Assembly: GCA_963669285.2 (NCBI GenBank)
Contig: CAXXSI010000011.1
Location: 124,001 to 188,000 of the forward strand
Direction of reading: 5' to 3'
DNA: 64,000 nucleotides
DNA from: JAWKWH01 sp963669285
GTDB lineage: Bacteria > Pseudomonadota > Alphaproteobacteria > Rhizobiales > Rhizobiaceae
Part shown: piece by piece, positions 32,804-44,118 of the stretch
How the letters are laid out: every line of letters starts with the position of its first letter
Position numbering within the stretch: position 1 is the first letter of the stretch
Translations under genes and position numbers: made by a program
The notes under the pieces: generated by a model
Databases searched by the model: none
What the model was told of the DNA's origin: nothing
What the model saw: the letters and a program-made list of their open reading frames with translations, nothing else

Positions 32804-33967
32804 CTATGAGCGGCCTTCACGCTTGCTGTCGGGCTTATCGGCTGCCCATCCATTGCCCTGCATTTCGATCAACCTTGATGAAGTGCGCCTGAACTCAAAC
32901 GCTTCTGTGCCGGTTTTGTCGGTATAGAGCGCGGCGGGTTCGGCGGCGGCGGAGAGGATCAGTTTTCGTTTCTTGTCGTAAAGCGTGTCGATCAACAGGA
33001 TAAAGCGTTTGGCCTCGTTGCGGTTGCTTTTGTCCATTACCGGCACATGGTCGACCAAAAATGTGTCGAATCGCGCAGCAAGCTCTAGATAATCGCGCGC
33101 GGCAAGCGGTTTTGCGCAAAGCTCCTCGAAGGTAAAGCGAGCCGCCGTTCCCGCTGCGCGTTCGACCCTGATTTCGCGGCCCTTGACCGTGATGGATACA
33201 GCCATTTCGTCGCGCCCGGCGGATGCGGCGTCCCATGCCGCGTCCATGGCTTGGTCGGCATCCGTGCCCAAAGGCGTCAGGTAAACCGGCATGCGGCTTA
33301 GCTGTTCCAGGCGGTAATCCTTGTAGGCGTCAAGTGCCGCAATCTTTGCATGTGCCTTCAGTACGTCGATGAACGGCAGGAACAGCGAACGATTGAGCCC
33401 GTCGCGGTAGAGATTTTCCGGCGCAACGTTGGAGGTGGCAACCAACGTAACACCGGCGTCGAACAGCGCGGTGAACAGACGCGAAAGGATCATCGCATCG
33501 GCGATATCGGTGACGGCAAACTCATCGAAGCACAAAACCCAGGCTTCGCGTGCCAGCGCGGCGGCGACCGGAGAAATCGGATCATCACCCTTCGCGTTAC
33601 CGTTTTTGACTGCGCTGCGATGTGCGGCGATGCGGTCGTGAACGTCAGCCATGAAGTCGTTGAAATGGACACGGCGCTTGGCGGGCACAGGGACACGGTC
33701 GAAAAACAGGTCCATGAGCATGGTTTTTCCGCGGCCGACCTCGCCGTGGATATAAAGACCGTCAACCTTTTCGATGCGTTTGGCAAACAACCAGCCAAGA
33801 GCGCTGGTTTTGGCCGCCATTCGTTTCACCGCGATGTCGTCGAGCACGCGGTCGAGTTTGGCGGCGATTGCCGATTGCGCCGGGTCGTGAGCGATCACAC
33901 CGTCTTCAGTAAGACGAAGGAGCGCGTCGGCAACCGTGTTCAGCGTGTCGAGCCGGTCATGTTCCAT
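32804..33967 (-). CDS. zapE: Cell division protein ZapE (AFG1-like ATPase)
   Basis: A 387-residue AFG1/ZapE ATPase. In E. coli ZapE acts on the Z-ring late in division, while mitochondrial homologues help quality control of respiratory subunits. Motifs: Walker A GEVGRGKTMLMDLFF near residue 78, Walker B VLCFDEFAVTDIADAMIL, and the family stretch ATSNVAPENLYRDGLNR. It converges with the ABC ATPase gene. Often next to mdh or sucCD in rhizobia; here it is not. Confidence 0.9.
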   Translation of the reverse strand: MEHDRLDTLNTVADALLRLTEDGVIAHDPAQSAIAAKLDRVLDDIAVKRMAAKTSALGWLFAKRIEKVDGLYIHGEVGRGKTMLMDLFFDRVPVPAKRRVHFNDFMADVHDRIAAHRSAVKNGNAKGDDPISPVAAALAREAWVLCFDEFAVTDIADAMILSRLFTALFDAGVTLVATSNVAPENLYRDGLNRSLFLPFIDVLKAHAKIAALDAYKDYRLEQLSRMPVYLTPLGTDADQAMDAAWDAASAGRDEMAVSITVKGREIRVERAAGTAARFTFEELCAKPLAARDYLELAARFDTFLVDHVPVMDKSNRNEAKRFILLIDTLYDKKRKLILSAAAEPAALYTDKTGTEAFEFRRTSSRLIEMQGNGWAADKPDSKREGRS

Positions 33968-34006
33968 GGCGGCACGCCTCGATGAAACTACCCTTGGTCA
34001 GACAAA

Positions 34007-34552
34007 CTAGCGTGAGAGACTTACGGCTTGGCCACCCGTGGTCTGGCCGTCGAAGCGTTCCGACCCGGTCGAATAGAGTATGGCAATCCTCGTACCTGCA
34101 TCGTCATACAAGACAAGCTGTTTACCGGCGACGTTCCAGCCACGCATGGTCTGCAGTTCGCCCGCACAACCGCGCGTGCCACCGCGCGAATTGTCACCAT
34201 ATTTGGTCAGCGTCAGGAACATCTGACAACTAACGCCCGAAGACGCTGTCTTCCAGGAACCCACGATGGCATTTTTCGTGATGTCCGGCGCGCTGGCGGC
34301 GGCAACATCGACATTGACGGTCTCATCTTTCGGCGCGTCGGGGAAATCCTCCGGATTTGTGGTGCCGTCGGCAGGTTTGAGTTCCTCGGCTTCGACTGTA
34401 CCGGCAGGTGCAGGTGTCAACGGTTCGGGTTGTGTGTTTCGGGTGTTCAAATAAGGGATCCTGGTGCCCTGACACGCCGTCACGCCTATTGCCATCAGAA
34501 CCAGTATGGCCAGTGCTGAAGCAGACCTCCTGCCCGATTGCAAAATACCCAT
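34007..34552 (-). CDS. Inh/Omp19-type protease-inhibitor lipoprotein
   Basis: A 181-residue lipoprotein. The signal peptide ends in the lipobox VTAC (Cys near residue 27), followed by a Pro/Glu-rich spacer and a C-terminal AprI/Inh beta-barrel domain (IVGSWKTASSGVSCQMFLTLTK, RGCAGELQTMRGWNV, with the two paired cysteines). Brucella Omp19 has this architecture and inhibits host proteases. It would sit in the outer membrane. The 259 bases upstream, to the MBL gene, hold no clear element. Confidence 0.85.
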   Translation of the reverse strand: MGILQSGRRSASALAILVLMAIGVTACQGTRIPYLNTRNTQPEPLTPAPAGTVEAEELKPADGTTNPEDFPDAPKDETVNVDVAAASAPDITKNAIVGSWKTASSGVSCQMFLTLTKYGDNSRGGTRGCAGELQTMRGWNVAGKQLVLYDDAGTRIAILYSTGSERFDGQTTGGQAVSLSR

Positions 34553-34811
34553 GATCGTCTACCTCCGCCGGTCGATACCGGTCACTGGTCCGCACCCATG
34601 CCCTTCAAGGCGCACAAAAGTGGCAATGTTTGGGTAATGTTTTCCGCATCATGGTTAATATCGGGTTTTTTTGTCGCGTTGTTCAAGTGAATTCGACATT
34701 CCACCGGTTTTTCGCGTCGTGGCTTTTGGAAATGAGCAAATTCCCAATCCGGCCAGTCGGAAGCACGGGCAGAGGGGTTGATCATCGACAATCCGTCGCT
34801 AAGTTTTGCCA

Positions 34812-35897
34812 ATGAAACGTAGAACACTGGTCAAATGGTTTGGCTTTACCGGCGTGACAGCCATTGCCGGCGGTGGATTTGCGGTCAACCGCAGCCAGGC
34901 GGGGAACCGGTATTATTCCGGACCGAAATCCGATCATTTCGACGGGCGTGTGTTTTTCAATCCGGAAGGCATCCCGCCGCGCAGTTTCGCCGATCTCTTA
35001 CGATGGCAACTTGGTGACGGCCGCAAGAAATGGCCGGACCAGTGGCTTAGCCCGCATGAACCGGCAAAACCGACACCGCGCATTGATGGATCAGCTCTGC
35101 GGATTACGATGGTAGGTCACGCCACGATGCTGATCCAGACCGCGGGCGCCAACATTCTGACTGATCCGCTGTGGTCACAACGGGCTTCCCCGGTCCAGTT
35201 TGCCGGCCCGAAACGGGTCAATCCGCCGGGAATTGCATTTGCAGATCTGCCGCAAATCGATTTGGTGCTGCTGACCCATAACCACTACGATCATCTCGAT
35301 GTCGAAACACTGAAGCGGTTGAAAACGCACCACGATCCACTGGTTATAACACCGCTTGGCAATGATGCCATCGTGACCGAATCGATCGCGGGTATGCGGG
35401 TGGCGGGTGGCGATTGGCACGATGTGATTGAAGCGAATGGCCTCAAGGTTCATGTCGAACCGGTTCATCATTGGTCGGCGCGCGGCACATTTGACCGGCG
35501 CATGGCGCTCTGGGCCGGGTTTGTGATCGAAGGACCGGGTGGCAAGATTTATCATGTTGGCGATACCGGTTTTCACGGCGGCCGCAACTATCGCGCAGCC
35601 GCGAAGAAACACGGCGGCTTCCGGTTGGCATTGCTGCCGATCGGCGCCTACGAGCCGCGTTGGTTCATGGAAGGGCAACACCAGAATCCGCAAGAGGCGG
35701 TCGCCGGATTTCAACTGTGCGAGACGCAGTTTGCGGCAGGCCATCACTGGGGCACGGTACAATTGACCAACGAAGCGATTGAAGAACCGCGCGATGCGTT
35801 GCACAAAGCCCTTGCCGAACAGGATATCGACCGCGATCGTTTCCGGCCGATGCAGCCGGGTGAGGCTTGGGACGTGCCCGAATCTGCTTTGACCTAA
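34812..35897 (+). CDS. MBL-fold metallohydrolase (UlaG/NAPE-PLD-like)
   Basis: A 361-residue exported hydrolase. The N-terminal MKRRTLVKWFGFTG plus hydrophobic stretch resembles a membrane anchor. The metal motif is THNHYDHLD (HxHxDH), followed later by PVHHWSARG, HVGDTGFHGG and AGHHWGTVQL. Relatives act on lipids (N-acyl-phosphatidylethanolamine phospholipase D) or lactones. ATG 34812 was chosen over an in-frame TTG at 34806. Substrate unknown. Confidence 0.85.
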   Translation: MKRRTLVKWFGFTGVTAIAGGGFAVNRSQAGNRYYSGPKSDHFDGRVFFNPEGIPPRSFADLLRWQLGDGRKKWPDQWLSPHEPAKPTPRIDGSALRITMVGHATMLIQTAGANILTDPLWSQRASPVQFAGPKRVNPPGIAFADLPQIDLVLLTHNHYDHLDVETLKRLKTHHDPLVITPLGNDAIVTESIAGMRVAGGDWHDVIEANGLKVHVEPVHHWSARGTFDRRMALWAGFVIEGPGGKIYHVGDTGFHGGRNYRAAAKKHGGFRLALLPIGAYEPRWFMEGQHQNPQEAVAGFQLCETQFAAGHHWGTVQLTNEAIEEPRDALHKALAEQDIDRDRFRPMQPGEAWDVPESALT

Positions 35898-35959
35898 CAG
35901 GCTGGTAATTGCGGTCGCTTTCGGCCATATAAGCCGCGAAAACCAACGGTATCAGCGAA

Positions 35960-36841
35960 ATGTCCGAACGTGCGCCATTCGCCAAAATGAACGGGCTCGG
36001 CAACGAAATCATCGTCGCCGACATGCGCGGTCGTGCGGATCGCGTTTTGCCCGCTGCGGCGGTGGCACTCAACTCCGATCCGGCTACCAGGTTCGATCAG
36101 ATCATGGCAATTCACGATGCGCGGTCACCGGGTACGCAAAACTATATCGAGATCCTCAATTCAGATGGCTCGCCTGCACAGGCTTGCGGTAATGGCATGC
36201 GTTGCGTCGTAAAGGCGCTATCGGCGGAAACCGGTGAGAACACGTTCAAGTTCGAGACGGTTGCCGGCCTTCTTGAGGCGCAGGAATATGAAAACGGAAT
36301 GATCTCCGTCGATATGGGTTTACCGCGGTTCGGCTGGGATGAAGTGCCCCTGACCGAGGAGTTTCACGATACGAGCAAGATAGAATTACAGATCGGACCG
36401 ATCGACAACCCGGTGCTGCACTCGCCTTCGGCAATATCCATGGGCAATCCGCATGTGGTTTTCTGGGTGAATGACGATGTGTGGTCATATGATCTCGATC
36501 GCTTCGGACCGCTGCTGGAAAACCACCCGATACTGCCCGAGGGCGCCAACATCACGATTGCAAACGTGGCCTCGGCGCAGGCCATCACGATCCGGACGTG
36601 GGAACGCGGCGCCGGGCTGACCAAGGCTTGCGGTTCTGCGGCATGTGCGGCCGCGGTGTCTGCAGCCAGAACCGGCAGGACCGGGCGCAGGGTTGTGGTG
36701 ACGGTGCCGGGCGGCCCGCTGGAAATAGAATGGCGTGGTGATGATCACGTGATCATGACCGGCCCCGCGGAATGGGAGTTTTCCGGCACATTCGATCCGT
36801 CTACCGGGGCATGGAGCCGCGATGAGGCAGGGGCAGCCTGA
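35960..36841 (+). CDS. dapF: Diaminopimelate epimerase
   Basis: DapF converts LL- to meso-diaminopimelate for lysine and peptidoglycan. The 293-residue enzyme begins FAKMNGLGNEIIVADMRG and has both catalytic cysteines: AQACGNGMRC near residue 76 and TKACGSAAC near 222. It overlaps the mtaB start by one base. dapF-mtaB-ftsY is a conserved rhizobial order. Confidence 0.96.
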   Translation: MSERAPFAKMNGLGNEIIVADMRGRADRVLPAAAVALNSDPATRFDQIMAIHDARSPGTQNYIEILNSDGSPAQACGNGMRCVVKALSAETGENTFKFETVAGLLEAQEYENGMISVDMGLPRFGWDEVPLTEEFHDTSKIELQIGPIDNPVLHSPSAISMGNPHVVFWVNDDVWSYDLDRFGPLLENHPILPEGANITIANVASAQAITIRTWERGAGLTKACGSAACAAAVSAARTGRTGRRVVVTVPGGPLEIEWRGDDHVIMTGPAEWEFSGTFDPSTGAWSRDEAGAA

Positions 36842-38124
36842 TGGCGGTCGAAGTTGTAACATTTGGATGCCGGCTCAATACCTACGAGTCCGAAGTCATC
36901 CGCAAGGAAGCCGACAAGGCCCAGCTTGGTGCCTTGGACGGCGGCGCGGTTATCGTGAACACCTGTGCGGTGACCGGCGAGGCTGTGCGGCAGGCGCGGC
37001 AGGCGATACGCAAGATGCGACGTGAGCAACCACGCGCCCGCATCATCGTTACCGGCTGCGCGGCACAAACCACACCCGACGATTTCGCTGCGATGGGTGA
37101 AGTCGACCTGGTGCTTGGCAATGAGGAAAAACTTGCTGCACACTACTATCGGGCACTGCCGGATTTCGGTGTCAATGACACGGAAAAAGTGCGCGTCAAC
37201 GACATTATGAGCGTGCGCGAGACCGCAGGCCATATGATCGATTCGATCGAAGGCCGGGCGCGGGCATTTGTTCAGGTGCAAAATGGTTGCGACCACCGCT
37301 GCACCTTTTGCATCATCCCCTATGGAAGAGGCAATTCACGCTCAGTTCCCATGGGCGCGGTGGTCGAGCAGGTCAAACACCTTGCGGGCACTGGCTATGG
37401 CGAAGTGGTGCTGACCGGTGTCGATATGACCAGTTATGGCGCCGACCTGCCGGGTGCACCGAAGCTCGGACGGCTCGTCGGAGCCATTCTGAAGAGCGTG
37501 CCCGACCTGCCGAGACTGAGATTGTCATCGATCGATTCGATCGAGGCAGATGACGAACTGATCGAGCTGATCGGTTCGGAAAAACGATTGATGCCGCATC
37601 TGCACCTGTCCCTGCAGTCGGGCGACGACATGATCCTGAAGCGCATGAAGCGGCGGCATACACGGGAAGATTCGATTCGTTTTTGTGAAGATATTCGCAG
37701 AGCCCGCCCGGATATCGTTTTCGGAGCCGATTTAATAGCCGGATTCCCGACTGAATCAGAAGATATGTTCGGCAACTCGTTGAAGATTATCGAGGAGTGC
37801 GGACTAACACATCTGCACGTGTTTCCTTTCAGTGCACGCGAGGGTACGCCGGCAGCGCGCATGCCGCAATTGCCGCGCAAGTTGGTCAAGGAGCGTGCAG
37901 CGCGACTACGCGAGGCGGGCCTGAGTGCCTTGAATGGCCAATTCAGCGCCATTATCGGCAGCCGGCAAAATGTATTGGTGGAAAGCGACGGCATCGGCCG
38001 GACTGAGGGATTTTACCCCATCGTTGCTGAAGAAGGTCGCGCCGGCGAAATCGTCGAATGCCTTGTTACCGGCCATGACGGGCAGATGTTGAAAGCCCGG
38101 CCGGTAAGCCGGATTGCGGCTTGA
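36841..38124 (+). CDS. mtaB: tRNA t6A37 methylthiotransferase MtaB
   Basis: A radical-SAM enzyme that adds a methylthio group to N6-threonylcarbamoyladenosine at position 37 of tRNAs. The 427-residue protein has the N-terminal UPF0004 domain starting VVTFGCRLNTYESEVIR, the NTCAVTGEA and GCAAQ cysteines of the second cluster, the radical-SAM motif CDHRCTFC near residue 151, and a C-terminal TRAM domain. The GCRLN signature separates it from MiaB. Confidence 0.93.
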   Translation: MAVEVVTFGCRLNTYESEVIRKEADKAQLGALDGGAVIVNTCAVTGEAVRQARQAIRKMRREQPRARIIVTGCAAQTTPDDFAAMGEVDLVLGNEEKLAAHYYRALPDFGVNDTEKVRVNDIMSVRETAGHMIDSIEGRARAFVQVQNGCDHRCTFCIIPYGRGNSRSVPMGAVVEQVKHLAGTGYGEVVLTGVDMTSYGADLPGAPKLGRLVGAILKSVPDLPRLRLSSIDSIEADDELIELIGSEKRLMPHLHLSLQSGDDMILKRMKRRHTREDSIRFCEDIRRARPDIVFGADLIAGFPTESEDMFGNSLKIIEECGLTHLHVFPFSAREGTPAARMPQLPRKLVKERAARLREAGLSALNGQFSAIIGSRQNVLVESDGIGRTEGFYPIVAEEGRAGEIVECLVTGHDGQMLKARPVSRIAA

Positions 38125-38141
38125 GGCGGGACTGACAGCAC

Positions 38142-40066
<1,925 letters not shown>

Positions 40067-40070
<4 letters not shown>

Positions 40071-40720
40071 ACGAACCAATCTTGGAACGCGATCCGTCTG
40101 ATCCAAAGCGCAAGGAAATCAATCCGCTGTTGAAGCTGGTGCTGGAGCTTGGGCCGCTGATGGTGTTCTTCTTCGCCAACTCCAGGGGCGAATGGCTGGC
40201 GCAGAAATTCCCGGCACTCGCGGAGCTTGGCGGCCCGCTGTTCATTGCCACTGCGTTGTTCATGGTGGCGACGGCAATTTCGCTTTCTGTCTCGTGGATG
40301 TTGACCCGCACCCTGCCGATCATGCCGCTGGTTTCCGGTGTCGTCGTCTTCGTGTTCGGCGCGCTGACGTTGTGGCTTCAGGACGAAACTTTCATCAAGA
40401 TGAAGCCGACTATCGTCAACACGCTGTTCGCAGGCGTGCTTTTGGGCGGGCTTTTGTTCGGGAAATCGCTGCTGGGTTATGTGTTCGATTCCGCCTTCAA
40501 GCTCGATGCGGCCGGCTGGCGAAAACTGACGCTGCGGTGGGGAATTTTCTTTGTTTTTCTGGCGGTTGTGAATGAAATCGTCTGGCGCAACTTTTCCACC
40601 GACGCCTGGGTGACATTCAAGGTATGGGGGATCATGCCGATCACGATTCTTTTTACCATGAGCCAGATGCCGCTGATCATGCGCCACTCGCTGGAAGAGG
40701 AGGGAGGCAAGGATGCCTGA
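40067..40720 (+). CDS. yciB: Septation protein A family membrane protein (YciB/IspZ)
   Basis: A 217-residue inner membrane protein with five to six helices. Motifs such as KLVLELGPLMVFFFANSRG, LTLWLQDETFIKMKPTIVN and TDAWVTFKVWG-like segments identify the intracellular septation protein A family, implicated in septum formation and envelope integrity. It overlaps ftsY by four bases and the next gene by eight, so the three are probably one operon. Confidence 0.92.
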
Positions 40721-41336
40721 ACCGAAGTTTGTTCTGACGAAAGAAGAACTGCGTTCGATCTACAAGCCTGCATCGGACCGAGCGCTCAAAAAGGAGATGC
40801 GCCGGCTGGACAAGCACGCGCGCCGATTTATTGCTAACTCACCATTCATGCTGATTGCAACACAAGACCTGTCCGGCAACGGCGATGTGTCGCCAAAGGG
40901 CGACCGGTCCGGTTTCGTTTTGGTGCTCGATGATAACACGATCGCCATCCCCGACCGGCCGGGCAACAACCGTCTCGATACTCTGGAGAACATCCTCGAC
41001 AATCCGGCCATCGGCCTGTTGTTCATGATCCCCGGAATGAACGAGACGTTGCGCATCAACGGCAAGGCGCGGATCACCGCGGATGAGGCGATGTGCGCGC
41101 GGTTTGCCGTTGATGGCAAACCGGCAGTATCGGTGACGATCGTCGATGTCGAAGCGGTCTACATGCATTGCGCCAAGGCATTTATGCGCTCGAAACTCTG
41201 GCAACCTGAAAGCTGGCCGCCACGCGATGCGATGCCGACGCTCGGTGAGATGCTCAGGGATCAGATGGCGGATGGTTCGGACGCCGAACAGACCGACCGG
41301 GAGATCGCCGACATCTACGCAAAGACCATGTGGTAA
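40713..41336 (+). CDS. FMN-dependent PNPOx-type flavoprotein (MSMEG_1061 family)
   Basis: A 207-residue split-barrel flavoprotein of the pyridoxamine-phosphate-oxidase-like superfamily. Recognisable stretches are FIANSPFMLIATQDLSGNGDVSPKGD, IAIPDRPGNNRLDTLENILDNP and IGLLFMIPGMNETLRINGKA, which match the MSMEG_1061 subgroup. FMN binding is expected; the substrate is unknown. It overlaps yciB and converges with the DUF2332 gene. Confidence 0.85.
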   Translation: MPEPKFVLTKEELRSIYKPASDRALKKEMRRLDKHARRFIANSPFMLIATQDLSGNGDVSPKGDRSGFVLVLDDNTIAIPDRPGNNRLDTLENILDNPAIGLLFMIPGMNETLRINGKARITADEAMCARFAVDGKPAVSVTIVDVEAVYMHCAKAFMRSKLWQPESWPPRDAMPTLGEMLRDQMADGSDAEQTDREIADIYAKTMW

Positions 41337-41343
41337 GGTTCCA

Positions 41344-42384
41344 TCACCCGGCAAGCCACTCGATCCAGCGGCAATGCCAGTCGCAGCGCGCCAGAATCTG
41401 TTTCTCTCCGCCCGGCCATAGCGTTAGCTGCAGGGTCGCATATGGTTCAACGCCGCCTAATCCCTCCATTCTGAGCCATGCAACGGGCGCATCGCGGGTC
41501 GCGATATTGCTGACCTGTTCCAATGCCGCCTCAATGCGAGCTTTTGTGGGATCGGGTAAATACTGCCACATGACCGAATGAAACAGGACATGGCACTCGT
41601 CCAGTTTTCGGTTTGCAAGGCTTTGGTCGACATAATCTGCGGCATCGGCCGCGATCAGATCGAACGGTGTCTGCTCGGCAATGGCGATAGCTGCATCAAG
41701 ACGCTGCATGCGCTCCGGTTGATCAGGCCAGATGTAGGAGCGCAGACGCAGGCGGTCTTCAGGATCTCCGATTTGAAGCGGTGCGATGTCGCAACCGCTG
41801 CGCCGGATAATTCTGAAGTTGCCACGCGGATCGGGCATGCCGCCTCGCATCGCGGGCGAAATCCGTACTGCGGAGTCCGGATCGCCTAGCGAAACCCTGT
41901 CGTACCGGTAGGCAAAGTGGTCGGCCAGCAGATTGAGGCCGGCGCTGGCGCCGATTTCGTGCAGGGCGAGTGGAAGACGGCATTGACGGGCGATCTCACG
42001 CAGTCCCGGAAGGAGTGCCGCGGCGCGAGCGATCTCGTTGGTCTGTGGTGCATTGCCCAAACTGGCACAAAGCCGCGCATCGTTCCTGCCGATCACACCG
42101 GGCAGGATACGGGCCAGGCTGTCTATATCGGGATCGGGCGGATAGCATTGCGCCAGCTGTTCATCGTTTTCGTCGAGAACCAATGCATGCAGACCGCCGC
42201 AGAGTCTTAGCGCAAGGGCAGCCGCCGCCGGATCATCCGGCCAGTCAAGGACGGTTCGACCGGTTGCAGTGCTGCGATCGAGTATGGCGATCAAATTCCG
42301 GCACAGCACTGCTGTGAATGGAGAGCCCATCTTCTCGCAGGCTTCGGCCTGTTTGTGAAAGTGAGCGGTGATAGCGTTTGTCAT
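41344..42384 (-). CDS. DUF2332 family protein
   Basis: A 346-residue protein of the DUF2332 family, common in alphaproteobacteria and without known activity. Typical features are FHKQAEACEKMGSPFTAVLC at the N-terminus, HEIGASAGLNLLADHF in the middle (a Rossmann-like glycine turn suggesting a methyltransferase fold), and FHSVMWQYLP. ATG 42384 overlaps the ccmG stop by four bases, so it may be the last gene of the ccm operon. Confidence 0.8.
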   Translation of the reverse strand: MTNAITAHFHKQAEACEKMGSPFTAVLCRNLIAILDRSTATGRTVLDWPDDPAAAALALRLCGGLHALVLDENDEQLAQCYPPDPDIDSLARILPGVIGRNDARLCASLGNAPQTNEIARAAALLPGLREIARQCRLPLALHEIGASAGLNLLADHFAYRYDRVSLGDPDSAVRISPAMRGGMPDPRGNFRIIRRSGCDIAPLQIGDPEDRLRLRSYIWPDQPERMQRLDAAIAIAEQTPFDLIAADAADYVDQSLANRKLDECHVLFHSVMWQYLPDPTKARIEAALEQVSNIATRDAPVAWLRMEGLGGVEPYATLQLTLWPGGEKQILARCDWHCRWIEWLAG

Positions 42385-42974
42385 GTATCCGGTGCGGAAA
42401 GCGCCTTGTCGATTGCCGGCATAAGCTGCGTTCTGACCGCATCTGAAGTCAAAGGTCCGACATGTTTGAAGCGAATGATGCCCTCGCGGTCGACCAGGAA
42501 CGTCTCGGGTACCCCGTAAACACCCCAATCGATGGCTGTGCGGCCATCCTGATCCACACCAATAACACGATATGGATCACCCAGTTCCGAAAGGAAGCCC
42601 TTGGCGTTTGCAGCCTTGTCCTTGTAGTTCAGGCCGGCGATGACAAATCGCTTGTCGCGCGACAGTTCCAGCAAAACCGGATGCTCCTGGCGGCAGGGAC
42701 CGCACCAGGATGCCCAGATGTTGACCAGCGTGACATTACCGATGAAATTTTCCGATTGGAGTCCGACCGACCGGGTCGGGTCGAGCGGTGGCAGGTCGGT
42801 TTTGGGAGCAGGTTGGCCGATCAATGCAGATGGAACTTTTGACGTATCACGGTCGGCCAGCAACATGATCAGAAACACGGCTGCCAAAGCCATGAAGATG
42901 CCAAGCGGCAGCAACACAACCCAGCGGCGGATCTGGGTTTTTTCTTCTGGTTTTTCTGCCAATTCGGTGCTCAT
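42381..42974 (-). CDS. ccmG: Thiol:disulfide interchange protein CcmG (DsbE)
   Basis: A membrane-anchored thioredoxin that reduces apocytochrome c cysteines before heme attachment. The 197-residue protein has one N-terminal helix (WVVLLPLGIFMALAAVFLIM), the active site WASWCGPCRQE near residue 90, and the cis-proline region YGVPETFLVD. It overlaps ccmD by four bases (ATGA). Confidence 0.94.
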   Translation of the reverse strand: MSTELAEKPEEKTQIRRWVVLLPLGIFMALAAVFLIMLLADRDTSKVPSALIGQPAPKTDLPPLDPTRSVGLQSENFIGNVTLVNIWASWCGPCRQEHPVLLELSRDKRFVIAGLNYKDKAANAKGFLSELGDPYRVIGVDQDGRTAIDWGVYGVPETFLVDREGIIRFKHVGPLTSDAVRTQLMPAIDKALSAPDT

Positions 42975-43141
42975 TGGCCAGCCTCCGCCGGTGTGTCGGA
43001 ACGCCGGCGTATACCGCTTTCCGCAAGCTTGGCAAGCTCGCGGGCACGGGCACGGTGATCAACGATGATCCAGATGGTCAGAGCGGCAATGGCCAGCGCC
43101 GATGTGCCATAGGCGACCGAGACGAAGAACGTATGGCTCAT
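42971..43141 (-). CDS. ccmD: Heme exporter protein CcmD
   Basis: A 56-residue small membrane protein that releases holo-CcmE from the CcmABC complex. The sequence has one helix (SALAIAALTIWIIVD) followed by the basic segment HRARARELAKL, as expected for CcmD. Both ends overlap neighbours as ATGA with ccmC upstream and ccmG downstream, confirming that it is translated in the operon. Confidence 0.92.
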   Translation of the reverse strand: MSHTFFVSVAYGTSALAIAALTIWIIVDHRARARELAKLAESGIRRRSDTPAEAGQ

Positions 43142-43908
43142 TTCATTTCTCCGGGACGATCAGCCTGGCGGGCGGCAAGCTTGCGCATGGCAGCGATACG
43201 GCGGCGCCAGATTTCGGTACGCATGGCGGCAAGGTGAAGGGTGAAGAACAGGCAGGAAAAACCAAGCGCTGACACGAGTAGCGGCCATAGCAGGCTTGGG
43301 TGAATTGTCGGTCCGTCGAGCCGAATGACCGAAGCCGGCTGATGCAAGGTGTTCCACCATTCGACGGAAAACTTGATGACTGGCAGGTTGATGGAACCGA
43401 TCAGCACGAGAATCGCCGCGGCGCGCGCGGCTTTAAGCGGTTCGTCGAAGGCGCGCGTGAGCGCAATCAGGCCCAGATACATGATGAAAAGAACGAAAAC
43501 GCTTGTCAGTCGTGCATCCCAGACCCACCAGGTGCCCCACATGGGCTTACCCCAGACCGAGCCGGTAAACAGAGCCAGCATGGTGAAGACAGCACCGATC
43601 GGGGCTGCCGCCTTGATCGACACATCGGCGACCGGATGGCGCCAGACCAGCGTGCCGAGCGCCGAAATCGTCATCACGCCCCATACCATCATCGCAAGCC
43701 AGGCGAACGGCACGTGGATATACATGATCCTGACCGTGATGCCCTGCTGGTAGTCTTCCGGAGCTGTAAAACCCATCCACAAGCCGGTCGCGACCAAAAT
43801 CGCCGACAATGCGGCCAACCAGGGAATAACGGCGCTCGCCAAACCGACGAATCGGGTTGGATTGGCCAGTTCCGTAATTGTCGAACGCCTGACGGATGTG
43901 TCTGTCAT
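43138..43908 (-). CDS. ccmC: Heme exporter subunit CcmC
   Basis: A 256-residue, six-helix membrane protein that loads heme onto CcmE. The tryptophan-rich WGTWWVWDARLTS motif and flanking histidines in YIHVPFAWLAM and VEWWNTLHQP form the heme site. It starts at ATG 43908 as the first gene of the local operon. The ATPase CcmA and permease CcmB, usually next to it, are not adjacent here. The 210 bases upstream to pyc contain only divergent promoter space. Confidence 0.94.
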   Translation of the reverse strand: MTDTSVRRSTITELANPTRFVGLASAVIPWLAALSAILVATGLWMGFTAPEDYQQGITVRIMYIHVPFAWLAMMVWGVMTISALGTLVWRHPVADVSIKAAAPIGAVFTMLALFTGSVWGKPMWGTWWVWDARLTSVFVLFIMYLGLIALTRAFDEPLKAARAAAILVLIGSINLPVIKFSVEWWNTLHQPASVIRLDGPTIHPSLLWPLLVSALGFSCLFFTLHLAAMRTEIWRRRIAAMRKLAARQADRPGEMK

Positions 43909-44118
43909 GACGTCTATTTAGAGTGTTTGAGCGCGATATGAAATCAAATCTGCGCGCATTTGGTGCCGTCTGCGACAGTTTGACTACCCGCTGTTTCGGG
44001 CCTCAGACATCAAGATCGACGATTTCGGGGATTTGAACACAGCGCCGCAATTGCCAATGGCCGGTGCGGCGTTTATGGACTTGGCGCGATCCCGTAAACC
44101 CAGAGCCTCTCGTTCGAT

